Origin: DATLGB01 sp038258425
Lineage (GTDB): Bacteria; Actinomycetota; Thermoleophilia; Solirubrobacterales; Solirubrobacteraceae
Assembly: GCA_038258425.1 (NCBI GenBank)
Contig: JBBSPV010000021.1
Span: 1-63,713, forward strand
Reading direction: 5' to 3'
DNA: 63,713 nucleotides
Both the position numbers and the translations under genes were made by a program. Below are positions 44,318-52,096 of this stretch, one piece after another. The notes below the pieces were generated by a model that saw only the letters and a list, made by a program, of their open reading frames with translations, was not told where the DNA came from and ran no database searches. Position 1 is the first letter of the stretch. Every line of letters begins with the position of its first letter.

Positions 44318-45103
44318 TCACCCCGCCTCGAGCTCGTCGGCGATCTCGGCGATCGAATCGAAGATCCGCGACGGCCGGTACGGGAAGCCCTCGGTCTCCT
44401 CGCGCAGGGTGCTGCCGCTGAGCACGAGGTAGGTCTCCAGACCGGCCTCGAGCCCCGAGACGATGTCGGTGTCCATGCGGTCGCCGATCATCGCCGTCGT
44501 CTCGGAGTGGGCGTCGATCCGGTTGAGGGCCGAGCGCATCATCAGCGCGTTCGGCTTGCCGACGTAGTACGGCTCCTTGCCCGTCGCCCGGGTGATGAGG
44601 GCGGCCACGGAGCCGGTGGCGGGGAGCGAGCCGTCCGGCGACGGCCCGGTGGCGTCGGGGTTGGTGGCGATGAAGCGCGCGCCGGAGTCGATGAGCCGGA
44701 TGGCCTGGGTGATGCGCTCGAAGGAGTAGGTGCGGGTCTCCCCGAGCACGACGTAGTCCGGGGCGCGCTCGGACAGCGTGTAGCCCCCGTCGTGCAGCGC
44801 CGTGGTGAGGCCTGCCTCGCCGATCACGAAGGCCGAGCCGCCCGGGCGCTGATCCTCGAGGAACGTCGCGGTGGCCAGCGCCGAGGTCCAGATGCGCTCC
44901 TCCGGGACGTCGAGCCCGCTCAGGGCGAGGCGGGCGGCGAGGTCGCGCTGGGTGTAGATGGAGTTGTTCGTCAGCACGAGGAACGGCAGCTCGCGCTCGC
45001 CCAGGGCGGCGAGGAAGCGGTCCGCCCCGGGGATGGCGCGCTCCTCGTGCACGAGCACGCCGTCCATGTCCGTCAGCCAGGCCTCGATCGTCCGGCGGGT
45101 CAT
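44318..45103 (-). CDS. HAD-IIA (NagD-like) phosphatase
   Basis: A 261-residue HAD hydrolase. Motif I is DMDGV (Asp12, Asp14), motif II is LTNNS near 45, motif III Lys is in YYVGKP near 188 and motif IV is GDRMDTD near 213. The C2b-type cap insertion sits between II and III as in NagD, whose members dephosphorylate nucleotides, sugar phosphates or glycerol phosphates. The substrate is unknown. TACGCT lies 6 nt before the ATG. Confidence 0.9.
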   Translation of the reverse strand: MTRRTIEAWLTDMDGVLVHEERAIPGADRFLAALGERELPFLVLTNNSIYTQRDLAARLALSGLDVPEERIWTSALATATFLEDQRPGGSAFVIGEAGLTTALHDGGYTLSERAPDYVVLGETRTYSFERITQAIRLIDSGARFIATNPDATGPSPDGSLPATGSVAALITRATGKEPYYVGKPNALMMRSALNRIDAHSETTAMIGDRMDTDIVSGLEAGLETYLVLSGSTLREETEGFPYRPSRIFDSIAEIADELEAG

Positions 45104-45135
45104 GCCGCCAGCGTACGGCGCGCCCGGCAGAGCCG

Positions 45136-45180
45136 TTGCAGATTCGCGTTCTGCAAGATTCCCTGCACCGGGCAGGAATC
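45136..45180 (+). promoter_or_regulatory. Two adjacent hairpins upstream of the NlpC/P60 gene
   Basis: TTGCAGA (45136-45142) pairs with TCTGCAA (45150-45156), and GATTCC-C-TGC (45157-45166) pairs with GCAGGAATC (45172-45180) with one bulged C. They lie in the divergent gap 62-106 nt before the start codon. They may be operators or a structured leader. A -10-like TAGGGT is at 45195-45200. I see no c-di-AMP riboswitch signature. Confidence 0.45.
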
Positions 45181-45241
45181 CCGGCCCGCCGCACTAGGGT
45201 CGCTCCGCGGTCCCGGCTTGCCGGCCGGTACCGGTCCTCGA

Positions 45242-46435
45242 ATGTCTGTCCCCAGCCGCCTCACTCGCCGCGCGTCCGCGCTCGCCGTCATCGCCGCCGC
45301 GCTGATCGCCGGCGCCGGCGCGACGCCCGACGCCGGCCACGCCCAGCTCGGGCAGGAGCGGGCGGCCGCGCAGCAGCTACGCCAGGCCGTCGCCGCCGAG
45401 TCGACCCGCATCGACGCCACCGCGGCCGGCCTCGCCGACGCGCAGGCGCGGCTCGCGCGGCTCGAGGCGCGTGCCCAGCGCCGCCAGGACGAGCTGCGGG
45501 CCACCGAGGACCGGCTGATCCGCGCCCGCATCCGCCTCACCCGTCTGCAGCGCAAGGCCGCGTTCGCCATGGCGACGCTCTCGCGCAACCTCGTCATGAC
45601 CTACAAGGCCGGCGAGCCCAACGTCGTGTCCGTCGTCATGGACGCGCACGGCTTCAAGGACCTCATCGAGCGCGTCGGCTTCTTCAAGCGCGTCGCGAAC
45701 CGCAACGCGAACATCCTCGACGTCACCCGCCGGGCGCGCGCCGCCGTCCGGCGCCAGACCGTCGACCTCGGCCGCATGCGGGCCCGGTTGGCCATCCTCT
45801 CGCGCGAGGCCGTCGCGGACCGCAACCGCGCGGGCGTGATCCGCAACGCGCTGCTGCGCCGGCAGGAGGGCCAGCTGCGCCGCCGGGCGGGGACGCAGGC
45901 CCGGCTCGTGGCGGTGCGCGGGCGCATCGACCGGCTCGAGCGCGCGCAGGCCGCCGCCGCGGCGGCGGCCGCCGCGGCCGACACCGCCCGGCAGACTGCG
46001 ACGCGCGCCGCGCCCTCGACCCCCTCCGCCCCCTCGACGCCCTCGGCCCCGTCGACGCCCTCCGCCCCGTCCGCCGGCGGCTCCGGGGCGGTCGCGAAGG
46101 TCGTCGCCGCCGCCAACGAGATCGCCTCGACGCCGTACGTGTGGGGCGGCGGCCACGGCGGCGCCTCGGGCGGCTACGACTGCTCCGGCTCGCTGTCCTA
46201 CGCGCTCGCCGCCGCCGGCCTCGTCTCCGGGCCGCTGACGTCGGGGGCGTTCATGAGCTGGGGCGAGCCGGGGCCGGGTGCGCACATCACGGTCTACGCC
46301 AACGGCGGCCACGCGTTCATGATCGTCGACGGCCGCCGCTTCGATACGAGCAACCTCTCCGGCGGCGGGACGCGCTGGAGCAGCGGGTCGCGCACCACCG
46401 CGGGCTTCGTCGCCCGCCACCCGCCGGGCCTCTGA
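45242..46435 (+). CDS. Secreted coiled-coil NlpC/P60 endopeptidase
   Basis: A 397-residue exported peptidoglycan hydrolase. A signal peptide covers 1-34; residues 38-245 form a coiled coil of PcsB type with YKAGEPNVVSVV and GFKDLIERVGFF, aligning with the protein at 24771. A Ser/Thr/Pro/Ala linker (258-279) leads to an NlpC/P60 domain with catalytic Cys314 (YDCSGS) and His357 (GGHAFM). Such enzymes cleave stem peptides; the coiled coil probably autoinhibits or couples it to an FtsEX-like partner, by analogy. No ftsEX is in the window. The ATG at 45242 is the one preceding the signal peptide. Confidence 0.9.
   Translation: MSVPSRLTRRASALAVIAAALIAGAGATPDAGHAQLGQERAAAQQLRQAVAAESTRIDATAAGLADAQARLARLEARAQRRQDELRATEDRLIRARIRLTRLQRKAAFAMATLSRNLVMTYKAGEPNVVSVVMDAHGFKDLIERVGFFKRVANRNANILDVTRRARAAVRRQTVDLGRMRARLAILSREAVADRNRAGVIRNALLRRQEGQLRRRAGTQARLVAVRGRIDRLERAQAAAAAAAAAADTARQTATRAAPSTPSAPSTPSAPSTPSAPSAGGSGAVAKVVAAANEIASTPYVWGGGHGGASGGYDCSGSLSYALAAAGLVSGPLTSGAFMSWGEPGPGAHITVYANGGHAFMIVDGRRFDTSNLSGGGTRWSSGSRTTAGFVARHPPGL
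46013..46078 (+). repeat. Tandem PSAPST linker repeat
   Basis: Codons 258-279 of the NlpC/P60 gene repeat an 18-nt unit encoding PSAPST about three times. It is a flexible linker between coiled coil and catalytic domain, and likely to vary in length between strains. Confidence 0.7.
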
Positions 46436-46453
46436 GCGGCGCTCCGGCCACGC

Positions 46454-47533
46454 TCAGTGCACGCGCTGGGCGAGCCGCAGCCCACCCGACCGCAGGCCGG
46501 GCCCGGTCGCGCGGAAGGCCGGAACCGTCTCGCTGGTGACGAGGCCGGTCTCGCCGGTGAGTCGATCGACGATGGCGAACCACCGGCCGATGCGTCCCGG
46601 CGTGTCCACGATGACGGTGACCACGGGCACGCGCCGCCGGAGCTGCCGGAACGCGTCGCCGTGGGGCACGTGATCGCCGTGGTAGCCCCAGATGCCGCGG
46701 AGGCTCGTGGCGCCGGCGGCCCCGGCCTCGCGCAGAGCCCGGACCAGGGCGGCGTGCAGCGGACGCCCATCGTGGTGCGCCTGCTCACCGGCGTAGACCA
46801 TGAGCTTGTGCCAGACGCCGAGTCCCGAGGCGTCCGTCTCGGGCAGCTGCCGCGGCTCGGCCAGCCACGCGCCGTCCCGCTTGCAGACGCGCACGCGCTC
46901 GAGCGTCATCAGGGGCCGGGCGAGCAGCGCGGCGAGTTCGGGCAGCAGGGCCTCGATGCGCCGGCCGTCGCCGACCGCGATGACCATGAGCGGGACGTCG
47001 ACGTTGCGCCCGAAGAACGTGGCGCGCCGGCGAAGCCCATGCGCGGTCCCGTCGACGCCGAGCAGGACGGTGGCGCCGGCGACGCCCCGCCGGTGCAGCA
47101 GGTCGACGACGGCCGCGTACGCCGGACGGCGCCCGACGCGTGCGTGGCGGCCGACGTAGACCGTCAGCTTCGTCGCCTCGTGCAGGTCCTCCGGCAGCCG
47201 GACGTGCTCGACCGGCCCGATCAGCATGCGTGCCCGCTCGAGGGTCACCAGCCCGTCGAAGCGCAGCGCCTCGATCTCGGTCAGCGCCGCCTCCACGCGC
47301 GGGCGGGTGTCGACCGCCACCGAGACCAGCGGGAGATCCTCCGACAGGGTGAGCAGCCGGTCCGTCCTGAGGTGGTGCTTGAGCCCGAACCCCTCGACGC
47401 CGCGCATGAGGAGGCTCGTCTGCAAGGCGTGGCGAGCGTAGACGTCGGTCAAGGCGTCGGCGAGGAAGCCGTCGACGACCCGGTCCCGCTCGCCGAAGTA
47501 CGTCGTCAGCTTGAGGCAGTCGTCGATCACCAC
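46454..47533 (-). CDS. Protein with three tandem DUF190 (PII-like) domains
   Basis: A 359-residue cytosolic protein made of three DUF190 domains, about residues 1-105, 118-222 and 245-343. Each begins K-L-T/M-x-Y-x-G (KLTTYFGERD, KLTVYVGRHA, KLMVYAGEQA) and has the conserved A-Y/L-hydrophobic then GA-T turn. DUF190 proteins have a PII fold and usually act as single-domain oligomers next to CrcB; the fusion would build a trimer from one chain, matching the trimeric PII fold. Ligand unknown. It starts with GTG (47533 or 47530), overlapping the crcB stop by a few nt. No annotated homologue of this exact layout is known to me. Confidence 0.85.
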   Translation of the reverse strand: MVIDDCLKLTTYFGERDRVVDGFLADALTDVYARHALQTSLLMRGVEGFGLKHHLRTDRLLTLSEDLPLVSVAVDTRPRVEAALTEIEALRFDGLVTLERARMLIGPVEHVRLPEDLHEATKLTVYVGRHARVGRRPAYAAVVDLLHRRGVAGATVLLGVDGTAHGLRRRATFFGRNVDVPLMVIAVGDGRRIEALLPELAALLARPLMTLERVRVCKRDGAWLAEPRQLPETDASGLGVWHKLMVYAGEQAHHDGRPLHAALVRALREAGAAGATSLRGIWGYHGDHVPHGDAFRQLRRRVPVVTVIVDTPGRIGRWFAIVDRLTGETGLVTSETVPAFRATGPGLRSGGLRLAQRVH

Positions 47534-47892
47534 ATGCCGCCGAGGTAGCGCCCCGCCCAGGCCGCCAGGACGCCGAGGACGAGGCTGACGCCGAAGCTCA
47601 GCGCGGCGAGGCGCAGCTCTCCGCCCTCGGCGAGGCGATGGCTCTCCAGCGTCCAGGTGCTGAAGGTCGTGAACGCGCCGAGCAGGCCCGTCCCGAGCAG
47701 CTGCCCGGCGTGCCGGCCGGCGGCGACGCCGGCGAGGATCCCGAGCAGGAACGAGCCGAGCACGTTGACCGCCAGCGTGCCGTAGGGGAAGTCCCGGCCG
47801 GCACGGCGGCTGACCGCGCCGTCGAGGGTGAACCGCGCCAGGGCGCCCAGCCCTCCGAGCGCGCCGATCCCCGCTACCACGAGCAGGCTCAC
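47527..47892 (-). CDS. crcB: CrcB/Fluc fluoride channel (second in operon)
   Basis: A 121-residue four-helix membrane protein of the Fluc family, which forms dual-topology fluoride channels. It contains GALARF near 18, the Asn-containing FPYGTLAVNVLGSFLLG (35-51), and GLLGAFTTFSTWT (70-81) with the conserved FTTFST. Two CrcB-type proteins encoded side by side usually form a heterodimer with opposite topologies. It starts at a GTG overlapping the other crcB and ends inside the DUF190 start. Confidence 0.93.
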   Translation of the reverse strand: MSLLVVAGIGALGGLGALARFTLDGAVSRRAGRDFPYGTLAVNVLGSFLLGILAGVAAGRHAGQLLGTGLLGAFTTFSTWTLESHRLAEGGELRLAALSFGVSLVLGVLAAWAGRYLGGMW

Positions 47893-48284
47893 GCCGCCAC
47901 CCGGGCCCGCCGCACGAGGTTCGTCGCGACCGCCACGGCGAGGAAGCCGGTGGAGACGCTCACCACGGCGTAGGCGAGCGCCAGGCCGGCGTCGCCGTCG
48001 TCCAGCATGCGCAGGAGCTCGAGCTGCATGGTCGAGAACGTGGTGAGGGCCCCGCACACGCCGGTACCGAGGAACGGCCGCCGGTAGGCGGAGAGCGGGA
48101 GGCGCTCCTGCAGGCGCGTGGTGAAGTACCCGAGCAAGAACGCTCCGGCGAGGTTGGCGACGAACGTCGCCCACGGCCACCGGCCCGGCGTGTACGGGAT
48201 CGCTTCGACCAGGAGGGCGCGCGCGAGGGCGCCGGCGACGCCGCCGGCGAAGATCGCCGCGAGTTCCCGCCGGTCGAGGGGCAT
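47889..48284 (-). CDS. crcB: CrcB/Fluc fluoride channel (first in operon)
   Basis: A 131-residue four-helix Fluc protein. Features are GALARALL, the WPWATFVANLAGAFLLGY segment with conserved Asn, and GVCGALTTFSTMQLELL. It is the partner of the following CrcB. ATG at 48284 gives MPLDRRELAA; a GTG at 48308 is possible. No fluoride riboswitch is visible in the short gap upstream; regulation may fall to the PII-like protein. Confidence 0.92.
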   Translation of the reverse strand: MPLDRRELAAIFAGGVAGALARALLVEAIPYTPGRWPWATFVANLAGAFLLGYFTTRLQERLPLSAYRRPFLGTGVCGALTTFSTMQLELLRMLDDGDAGLALAYAVVSVSTGFLAVAVATNLVRRARVAA

Positions 48285-48358
48285 CGGCACCGCCCCGTTG
48301 TATCCCACCGCGACCGGCGGCCTCGACGCGTGGCCCCGGAAGCGGTACTCCTACGCGG

Positions 48359-49003
48359 ATGGCCAGCGGTCCGGAGGACCTGGCACGGCGCGTCCGACGC
48401 GCAGTGCGCGACGAGCGGGTGCTCGCGGCGATGCGCGACGTGCCGCGCGACGCGTTCGTCCCGGCGGCCCTGCGCGGCGCGGCCTGGGAGGACGAGGCGC
48501 TGCCCCTCGGCGCGGGCCAGACGATCTCCCAGCCGAGCCTCGTGGCCCGCATGTGCGAGCTGCTCGAGCTCTCGGGAACCGAGGCGGTGCTCGACGTCGG
48601 CACCGGGTCGGGCTACCACGCGGCCGTCCTGGGGCGCCTGGCGGCGCACGTCATCTCCGTCGAGCGCCACGCGAGCCTGTCGCGAGCGGCGGGCGACAAC
48701 CTCCGCGCCGCCGGCTGTGCGAACGTGACGCTGCTCGTCGGCGACGGGGCCGCCGGGCACCCGGCCGCGGCGCCCTACGACGCCATCAACGTCGCCGCGG
48801 CCAGTTCCGACGGGGTCCGGGCGACCCTGGAGGGCCAGCTCGTCGACGGCGGGCGCCTCGTCATCCCGACGGGCGCCGACACCGGGCAGCGCCTGGTCCG
48901 CGTCCGTCGCGCCGGCGACGGCTTCGAGCGCCGGGACTGCGGACGGGTGCGCTTCGTGCCGCTGGTCGCCGGCGCGCCCGAGGACGTCAGCTCGAGGCGA
49001 TGA
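48359..49003 (+). CDS. pcm: Protein-L-isoaspartate O-methyltransferase
   Basis: A 214-residue SAM-dependent methyltransferase that repairs isoaspartyl residues in aged proteins. Family motifs are GAGQTISQPSLVA (about 49-61) and the SAM-binding VLDVGTGSGYHAAVL (76-90), followed by a VERH acidic/basic segment. Length is normal. It is 50 bp from crcB on the other strand, with a TACTCC about 7 nt before the ATG. The 3' end overlaps the following convergent gene by 17 nt. Confidence 0.93.
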   Translation: MASGPEDLARRVRRAVRDERVLAAMRDVPRDAFVPAALRGAAWEDEALPLGAGQTISQPSLVARMCELLELSGTEAVLDVGTGSGYHAAVLGRLAAHVISVERHASLSRAAGDNLRAAGCANVTLLVGDGAAGHPAAAPYDAINVAAASSDGVRATLEGQLVDGGRLVIPTGADTGQRLVRVRRAGDGFERRDCGRVRFVPLVAGAPEDVSSRR

Positions 49004-49298
49004 CGACCACGAGGGCGAGGACCGCGCTGAGCAGGGAGACGCCGGCCAGCGCCGCGAGCGCCCGCCGGCGCCCGACGGGGCCTCCGAGGGGCTCCACACG
49101 CCCGCGCGCGAGGTAGATCGCAGCCGCCGCGACGAGCAGGATGCCCGCGGCGGCGACGCCCAGCACGTCCTGCCCCCCGTCCAGCCCGGTCTTGGCCGTC
49201 AGTGCGCCGGTGGCCGCCACGGTGAGCGCGGAGCGCCGCCAGGCGAGCACCGTGCGGGCCTCGGCGAGCCCGGGCACCGCCGTGTCGGGGCCCGACAC
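48987..49298 (-). CDS. DUF202 family small membrane protein
   Basis: A 103-residue protein with three hydrophobic helices and the DUF202 beginning LAEARTVLAWRRSALTVAATG (residues 11-31). Function is unknown; members are small inner-membrane proteins such as YidG/YidH. The GTG start lies 1 nt after the stop of the upstream DUF202 gene, so the two are a coupled pair of similar proteins. The C-terminal end overlaps pcm on the other strand. Confidence 0.75.
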   Translation of the reverse strand: MSGPDTAVPGLAEARTVLAWRRSALTVAATGALTAKTGLDGGQDVLGVAAAGILLVAAAAIYLARGRVEPLGGPVGRRRALAALAGVSLLSAVLALVVVIASS

Positions 49299-49299
49299 G

Positions 49300-49704
49300 T
49301 CAGCGGCCGACGAGATCGACGACGACGACGACCCCGGCCACGGCCGACAGCGCGGCGATGGCGAAGCCGAGCAGCCGCGGGACCCGTGAGTAGGGGATGG
49401 GCCGGCGCAGCCGCATGGCCCGCTCGAGCGCCTCCCAGCGGCGGTAGCTGAACAGCGACAGCCCGCCGCCCAGCACCAGCAGCGGCAGGGCCACGAGCAG
49501 CCGGGCGTCGCCGAGCTCCTTGCGCAGGAACGCGGCGGCGGCGACACCGGCCGAGACGAGGGCCAGCGCCGTCCGGTTCCACGCGAGGAAGGTCCGCTCG
49601 TTGGCGAACGTGAAGCGCGGGTCGGGCTCCTCCCCCACGTCGCCGGGCGGCCTGGAGCCAGGCGGGCGGCCGTGCGGGGCGGTGCCGGGCGGCGGGTCGG
49701 TCAT
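49300..49704 (-). CDS. DUF202 family (YidH-like) membrane protein
   Basis: A 134-residue protein with a Gly/Pro-rich cytosolic leader (1-25) followed by a DUF202 domain: RFTFANERTFLAWNRTALAL (30-49) and three helices. It is clearly related to the next gene, which is shorter. Function is unknown. Two in tandem are common for this family. Confidence 0.82.
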   Translation of the reverse strand: MTDPPPGTAPHGRPPGSRPPGDVGEEPDPRFTFANERTFLAWNRTALALVSAGVAAAAFLRKELGDARLLVALPLLVLGGGLSLFSYRRWEALERAMRLRRPIPYSRVPRLLGFAIAALSAVAGVVVVVDLVGR

Positions 49705-49736
49705 CGTCGGGGCGGATTAGATCACGGGGGTTGCCC

Positions 49737-50639
49737 TCACGCCCGCGCCCGCTGGGTGGCGACCACGCAGGCGAGCACCACCGCGGCGGTGACGACCTCG
49801 CGCGCGCCGACCGTCTCGCCGAGCACGAGCGCGGCCCAGCCCAGGCTGAGCACGGGCTGGGCGAGCTGGAGCTGCCCGATCCGCGCGACGCCGCCGCGGG
49901 CCAGGCCCGCGTACCAGGCGAAGAAGCCCAGGAACATCGAGAACAGCGAGACGTAGGCGAAGCCGAGCCAGGCCGTCGCGCCCGCCTGCAGCCCGCCGGC
50001 GGTGACCAGGGTCACCGGAACGGTGAGCGGCAGCGCGAGCACGAGCGCCCAGCAGATGGTCCGCGCCCCGCCCAGCTCGCGGGCGACCGCTCCGCCCTCG
50101 GCGTAGCCGAAGCCGCACAAGGCCACCGCCAGCAGCAGCCAGACGTCCGCGGGCGCCAGACCGCCTGCGCCGCCCGAGGCGGCGAAGGCCACGACCGCGA
50201 GCGTCCCGGCCCCCGCCGCCAGCCAGAACGCCGGGGCCGGCCGCTCGCCGGCCCGCAGCACGGCCATGACCGCGGTCGTCGCCGGGAGCAGCGCGATGGT
50301 CACGACGGCGTGGGCGGCAGGCAGGTCGCGCAGCGCGAGCGACGTGAGCAGCGGGACACCGACCACCACGCCGGCGGCGGTTCCCGCCAGGCGCCGCCAC
50401 TGCGCGCCGGTCGGCGCGGGCGCCCGGCCGGCCCGGAGGACCACCACGGCCAGCGCGCCCGCGACGAGCGCGCGGCCGAAGGCGACGAACCACGGGTCGA
50501 GGTCGGCCACCGCGAGCTTCGTGGCCGGCAGGGAGAACGAGAAGGCGAGGATTCCGAGCGCGCCGAGGACGACCCCCGGCGAAAGGACGACGCCCGGCGC
50601 TACGCCGCGTGGCTCGATAGCGTTACTGTCGACGCCCAT
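49737..50639 (-). CDS. EamA family (DMT) transporter
   Basis: A 300-residue membrane protein with ten helices, of the EamA/RhaT class. It has SFSLPATKLAV in helix 1 and the C-terminal QLAQPVLSLGWAALVLGETV typical of the second EamA repeat. The ATG is the only start in frame before the first helix; its codon overlaps the start codon of the divergent MocR regulator, whose likely target it is. Substrate unknown. Confidence 0.87.
   Translation of the reverse strand: MGVDSNAIEPRGVAPGVVLSPGVVLGALGILAFSFSLPATKLAVADLDPWFVAFGRALVAGALAVVVLRAGRAPAPTGAQWRRLAGTAAGVVVGVPLLTSLALRDLPAAHAVVTIALLPATTAVMAVLRAGERPAPAFWLAAGAGTLAVVAFAASGGAGGLAPADVWLLLAVALCGFGYAEGGAVARELGGARTICWALVLALPLTVPVTLVTAGGLQAGATAWLGFAYVSLFSMFLGFFAWYAGLARGGVARIGQLQLAQPVLSLGWAALVLGETVGAREVVTAAVVLACVVATQRARA
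50615..50631. promoter_or_regulatory. Candidate MocR operator between eamA and mocR
   Basis: CGATAG and CTGTCG (5-nt spacer) form an imperfect inverted repeat (5 of 6 pairs) within the first codons of the EamA gene and 7-23 nt before the MocR start. It overlaps TACTGT, the -10-like element 8 nt upstream of the MocR ATG. A regulator bound here could block both divergent starts. Confidence 0.4.
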
Positions 50640-52035
50640 GGCCGAGGATAACACCGAGGCACGCATCGTCGCGATGGTGGAGGGCCTGGCCGCCGCGCAG
50701 CCGCCCGGCAGCCGCCTGCCCTCCGTGCGCGAGCTCGTGGCCAGCCACCGCGCCTCGCCCGTCACCGTCCAGCGCGCCCTCACCCGGCTGGCGGCGGCCG
50801 GCCTCGTCGAGCCGCGCCCCGGGCGCGGGACGTTCGTCGCCGCCCGGCCCGGTGCGGCGAGCGCCCCCGCGGACCTCTCGTGGCAGGAGGTCGCCCTGAG
50901 CGGGCCCGCCGTCGACACGGCAGGGCTGGACGAGCTGCTCGCGCTCCCCGGCGGCGACGCCGTCGTGCTCTCCACGGGCTACGTCGAGCCCGCGCTGCAG
51001 CCCGTCGCCGCGCTGGCGTCCGCGCTCGCCCGCGCCGCCCGCCGCCCGGGCGCCTGGGGCCGGCTCCCCGTCGAGGGGCTGCCGGAGCTGCGGGCCTGGT
51101 TCGCGCGGTCAGCCGGCGGCGCCCTGCAGGGCCACGACCTCGTGATCTGCTCGGGCGGCCAGTCCGCACTCGGCACGACGTTCCGCGCCCTCGGCGCGCC
51201 GGGGGCCACCGTGCTCGTCGAGTCGCCGACCTACGGCGGCGCGCTGGCGGCCGCCAGCGCGGCGGGGCTGCGCCCGGTGCCGGTGCCCGCGGACCGCGAC
51301 GGCGTGCGCCCCGACCTGCTGGCCGACGCCCTTGAGCGCACCCGGGCCCGGCTCGTCTACTGCCAGCCGACCTACGCCAACCCGCACGGCGCGACGCTCG
51401 CCCCCGAGCGCCGCATCGAGGTCATGCGCGCCGTGGCCGACGCGGGCGCGTTCCTCGTCGAGGACGACTGGGCGCGCGACCTCGCCATCGACGGCCCCGC
51501 GCCCGCGCCACTCGTCGCCGACGATCGCGACGGTCACGTCGTGCACCTCCGATCGCTGACCAAGAGCGCGGCGCCGGGACTGCGCATCGCGGCCGTCGCG
51601 GCTCGCGGCGCCGCCGGCTCGCGGCTGCGCGCCGCCCGCGTCGTCGACGACTTCTTCGTCGCCGGCCCGCTCCAGCACGCGGCCCTCGACCTCGTGTCCT
51701 CGCCGGCCTGGCGTGCCCACGCCCGTCACCTGCGCGCCGGGCTGCGCGAGCGCCGCGACGCGCTCGTCGACGCGCTCGGCCGCGGGCTGGCCGGGCTCGA
51801 GCTCGCCGGCGTCCCCGCCGGCGGGCTGCACCTGTGGGCGCGTCTGCCGGACGGTGCGCAGGAGGACGCCGTCGTCCGCCGCGCGGCGGCGGCGGGCGTG
51901 GTCGTCTCGCCCGGCCGCCGCTGGTACGTCGGCGAGGCGCCCGCGCCGTTTTTGCGGCTCACCTACGCGGGCGAGCCGCCGGAGCGCCTGGCCGAGGGCG
52001 TCGCCCGCCTCGCCACGGCGCTCACCGGCCACTAG
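50638..52035 (+). CDS. MocR-type PLP-dependent transcriptional regulator
   Basis: A 465-residue chimeric regulator: a GntR winged helix (about 8-72; PSVRELVASHRASPVTVQRAL) joined to an aspartate-aminotransferase fold (90-465) with the PLP Lys309 (RSLTKSAAPGLR). Such proteins are not enzymes but sense a PLP adduct of an amino compound. Its divergent partner is an EamA transporter, suggesting the pair controls export of an amino acid or amine (inference). Its ATG overlaps that of the transporter by 2 nt. Confidence 0.92.
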   Translation: MAEDNTEARIVAMVEGLAAAQPPGSRLPSVRELVASHRASPVTVQRALTRLAAAGLVEPRPGRGTFVAARPGAASAPADLSWQEVALSGPAVDTAGLDELLALPGGDAVVLSTGYVEPALQPVAALASALARAARRPGAWGRLPVEGLPELRAWFARSAGGALQGHDLVICSGGQSALGTTFRALGAPGATVLVESPTYGGALAAASAAGLRPVPVPADRDGVRPDLLADALERTRARLVYCQPTYANPHGATLAPERRIEVMRAVADAGAFLVEDDWARDLAIDGPAPAPLVADDRDGHVVHLRSLTKSAAPGLRIAAVAARGAAGSRLRAARVVDDFFVAGPLQHAALDLVSSPAWRAHARHLRAGLRERRDALVDALGRGLAGLELAGVPAGGLHLWARLPDGAQEDAVVRRAAAAGVVVSPGRRWYVGEAPAPFLRLTYAGEPPERLAEGVARLATALTGH

Positions 52036-52096
52036 CCGCAGGCCGCACTCAGCGCCGCGAGATCGCGGCCGCCGGCGTCGGTGAAGGTCGCGGTGG

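Noticed and set aside
45104..45241. ydaO-type c-di-AMP riboswitch before the NlpC/P60 gene
   Set aside because: Actinobacterial hydrolase genes often carry it, but none of its conserved blocks could be recognised; only simple hairpins are present.
48285..48358. Fluoride (crcB) riboswitch
   Set aside because: The space before the first crcB gene is about 50-75 bp and lacks the riboswitch's conserved pseudoknot sequences.
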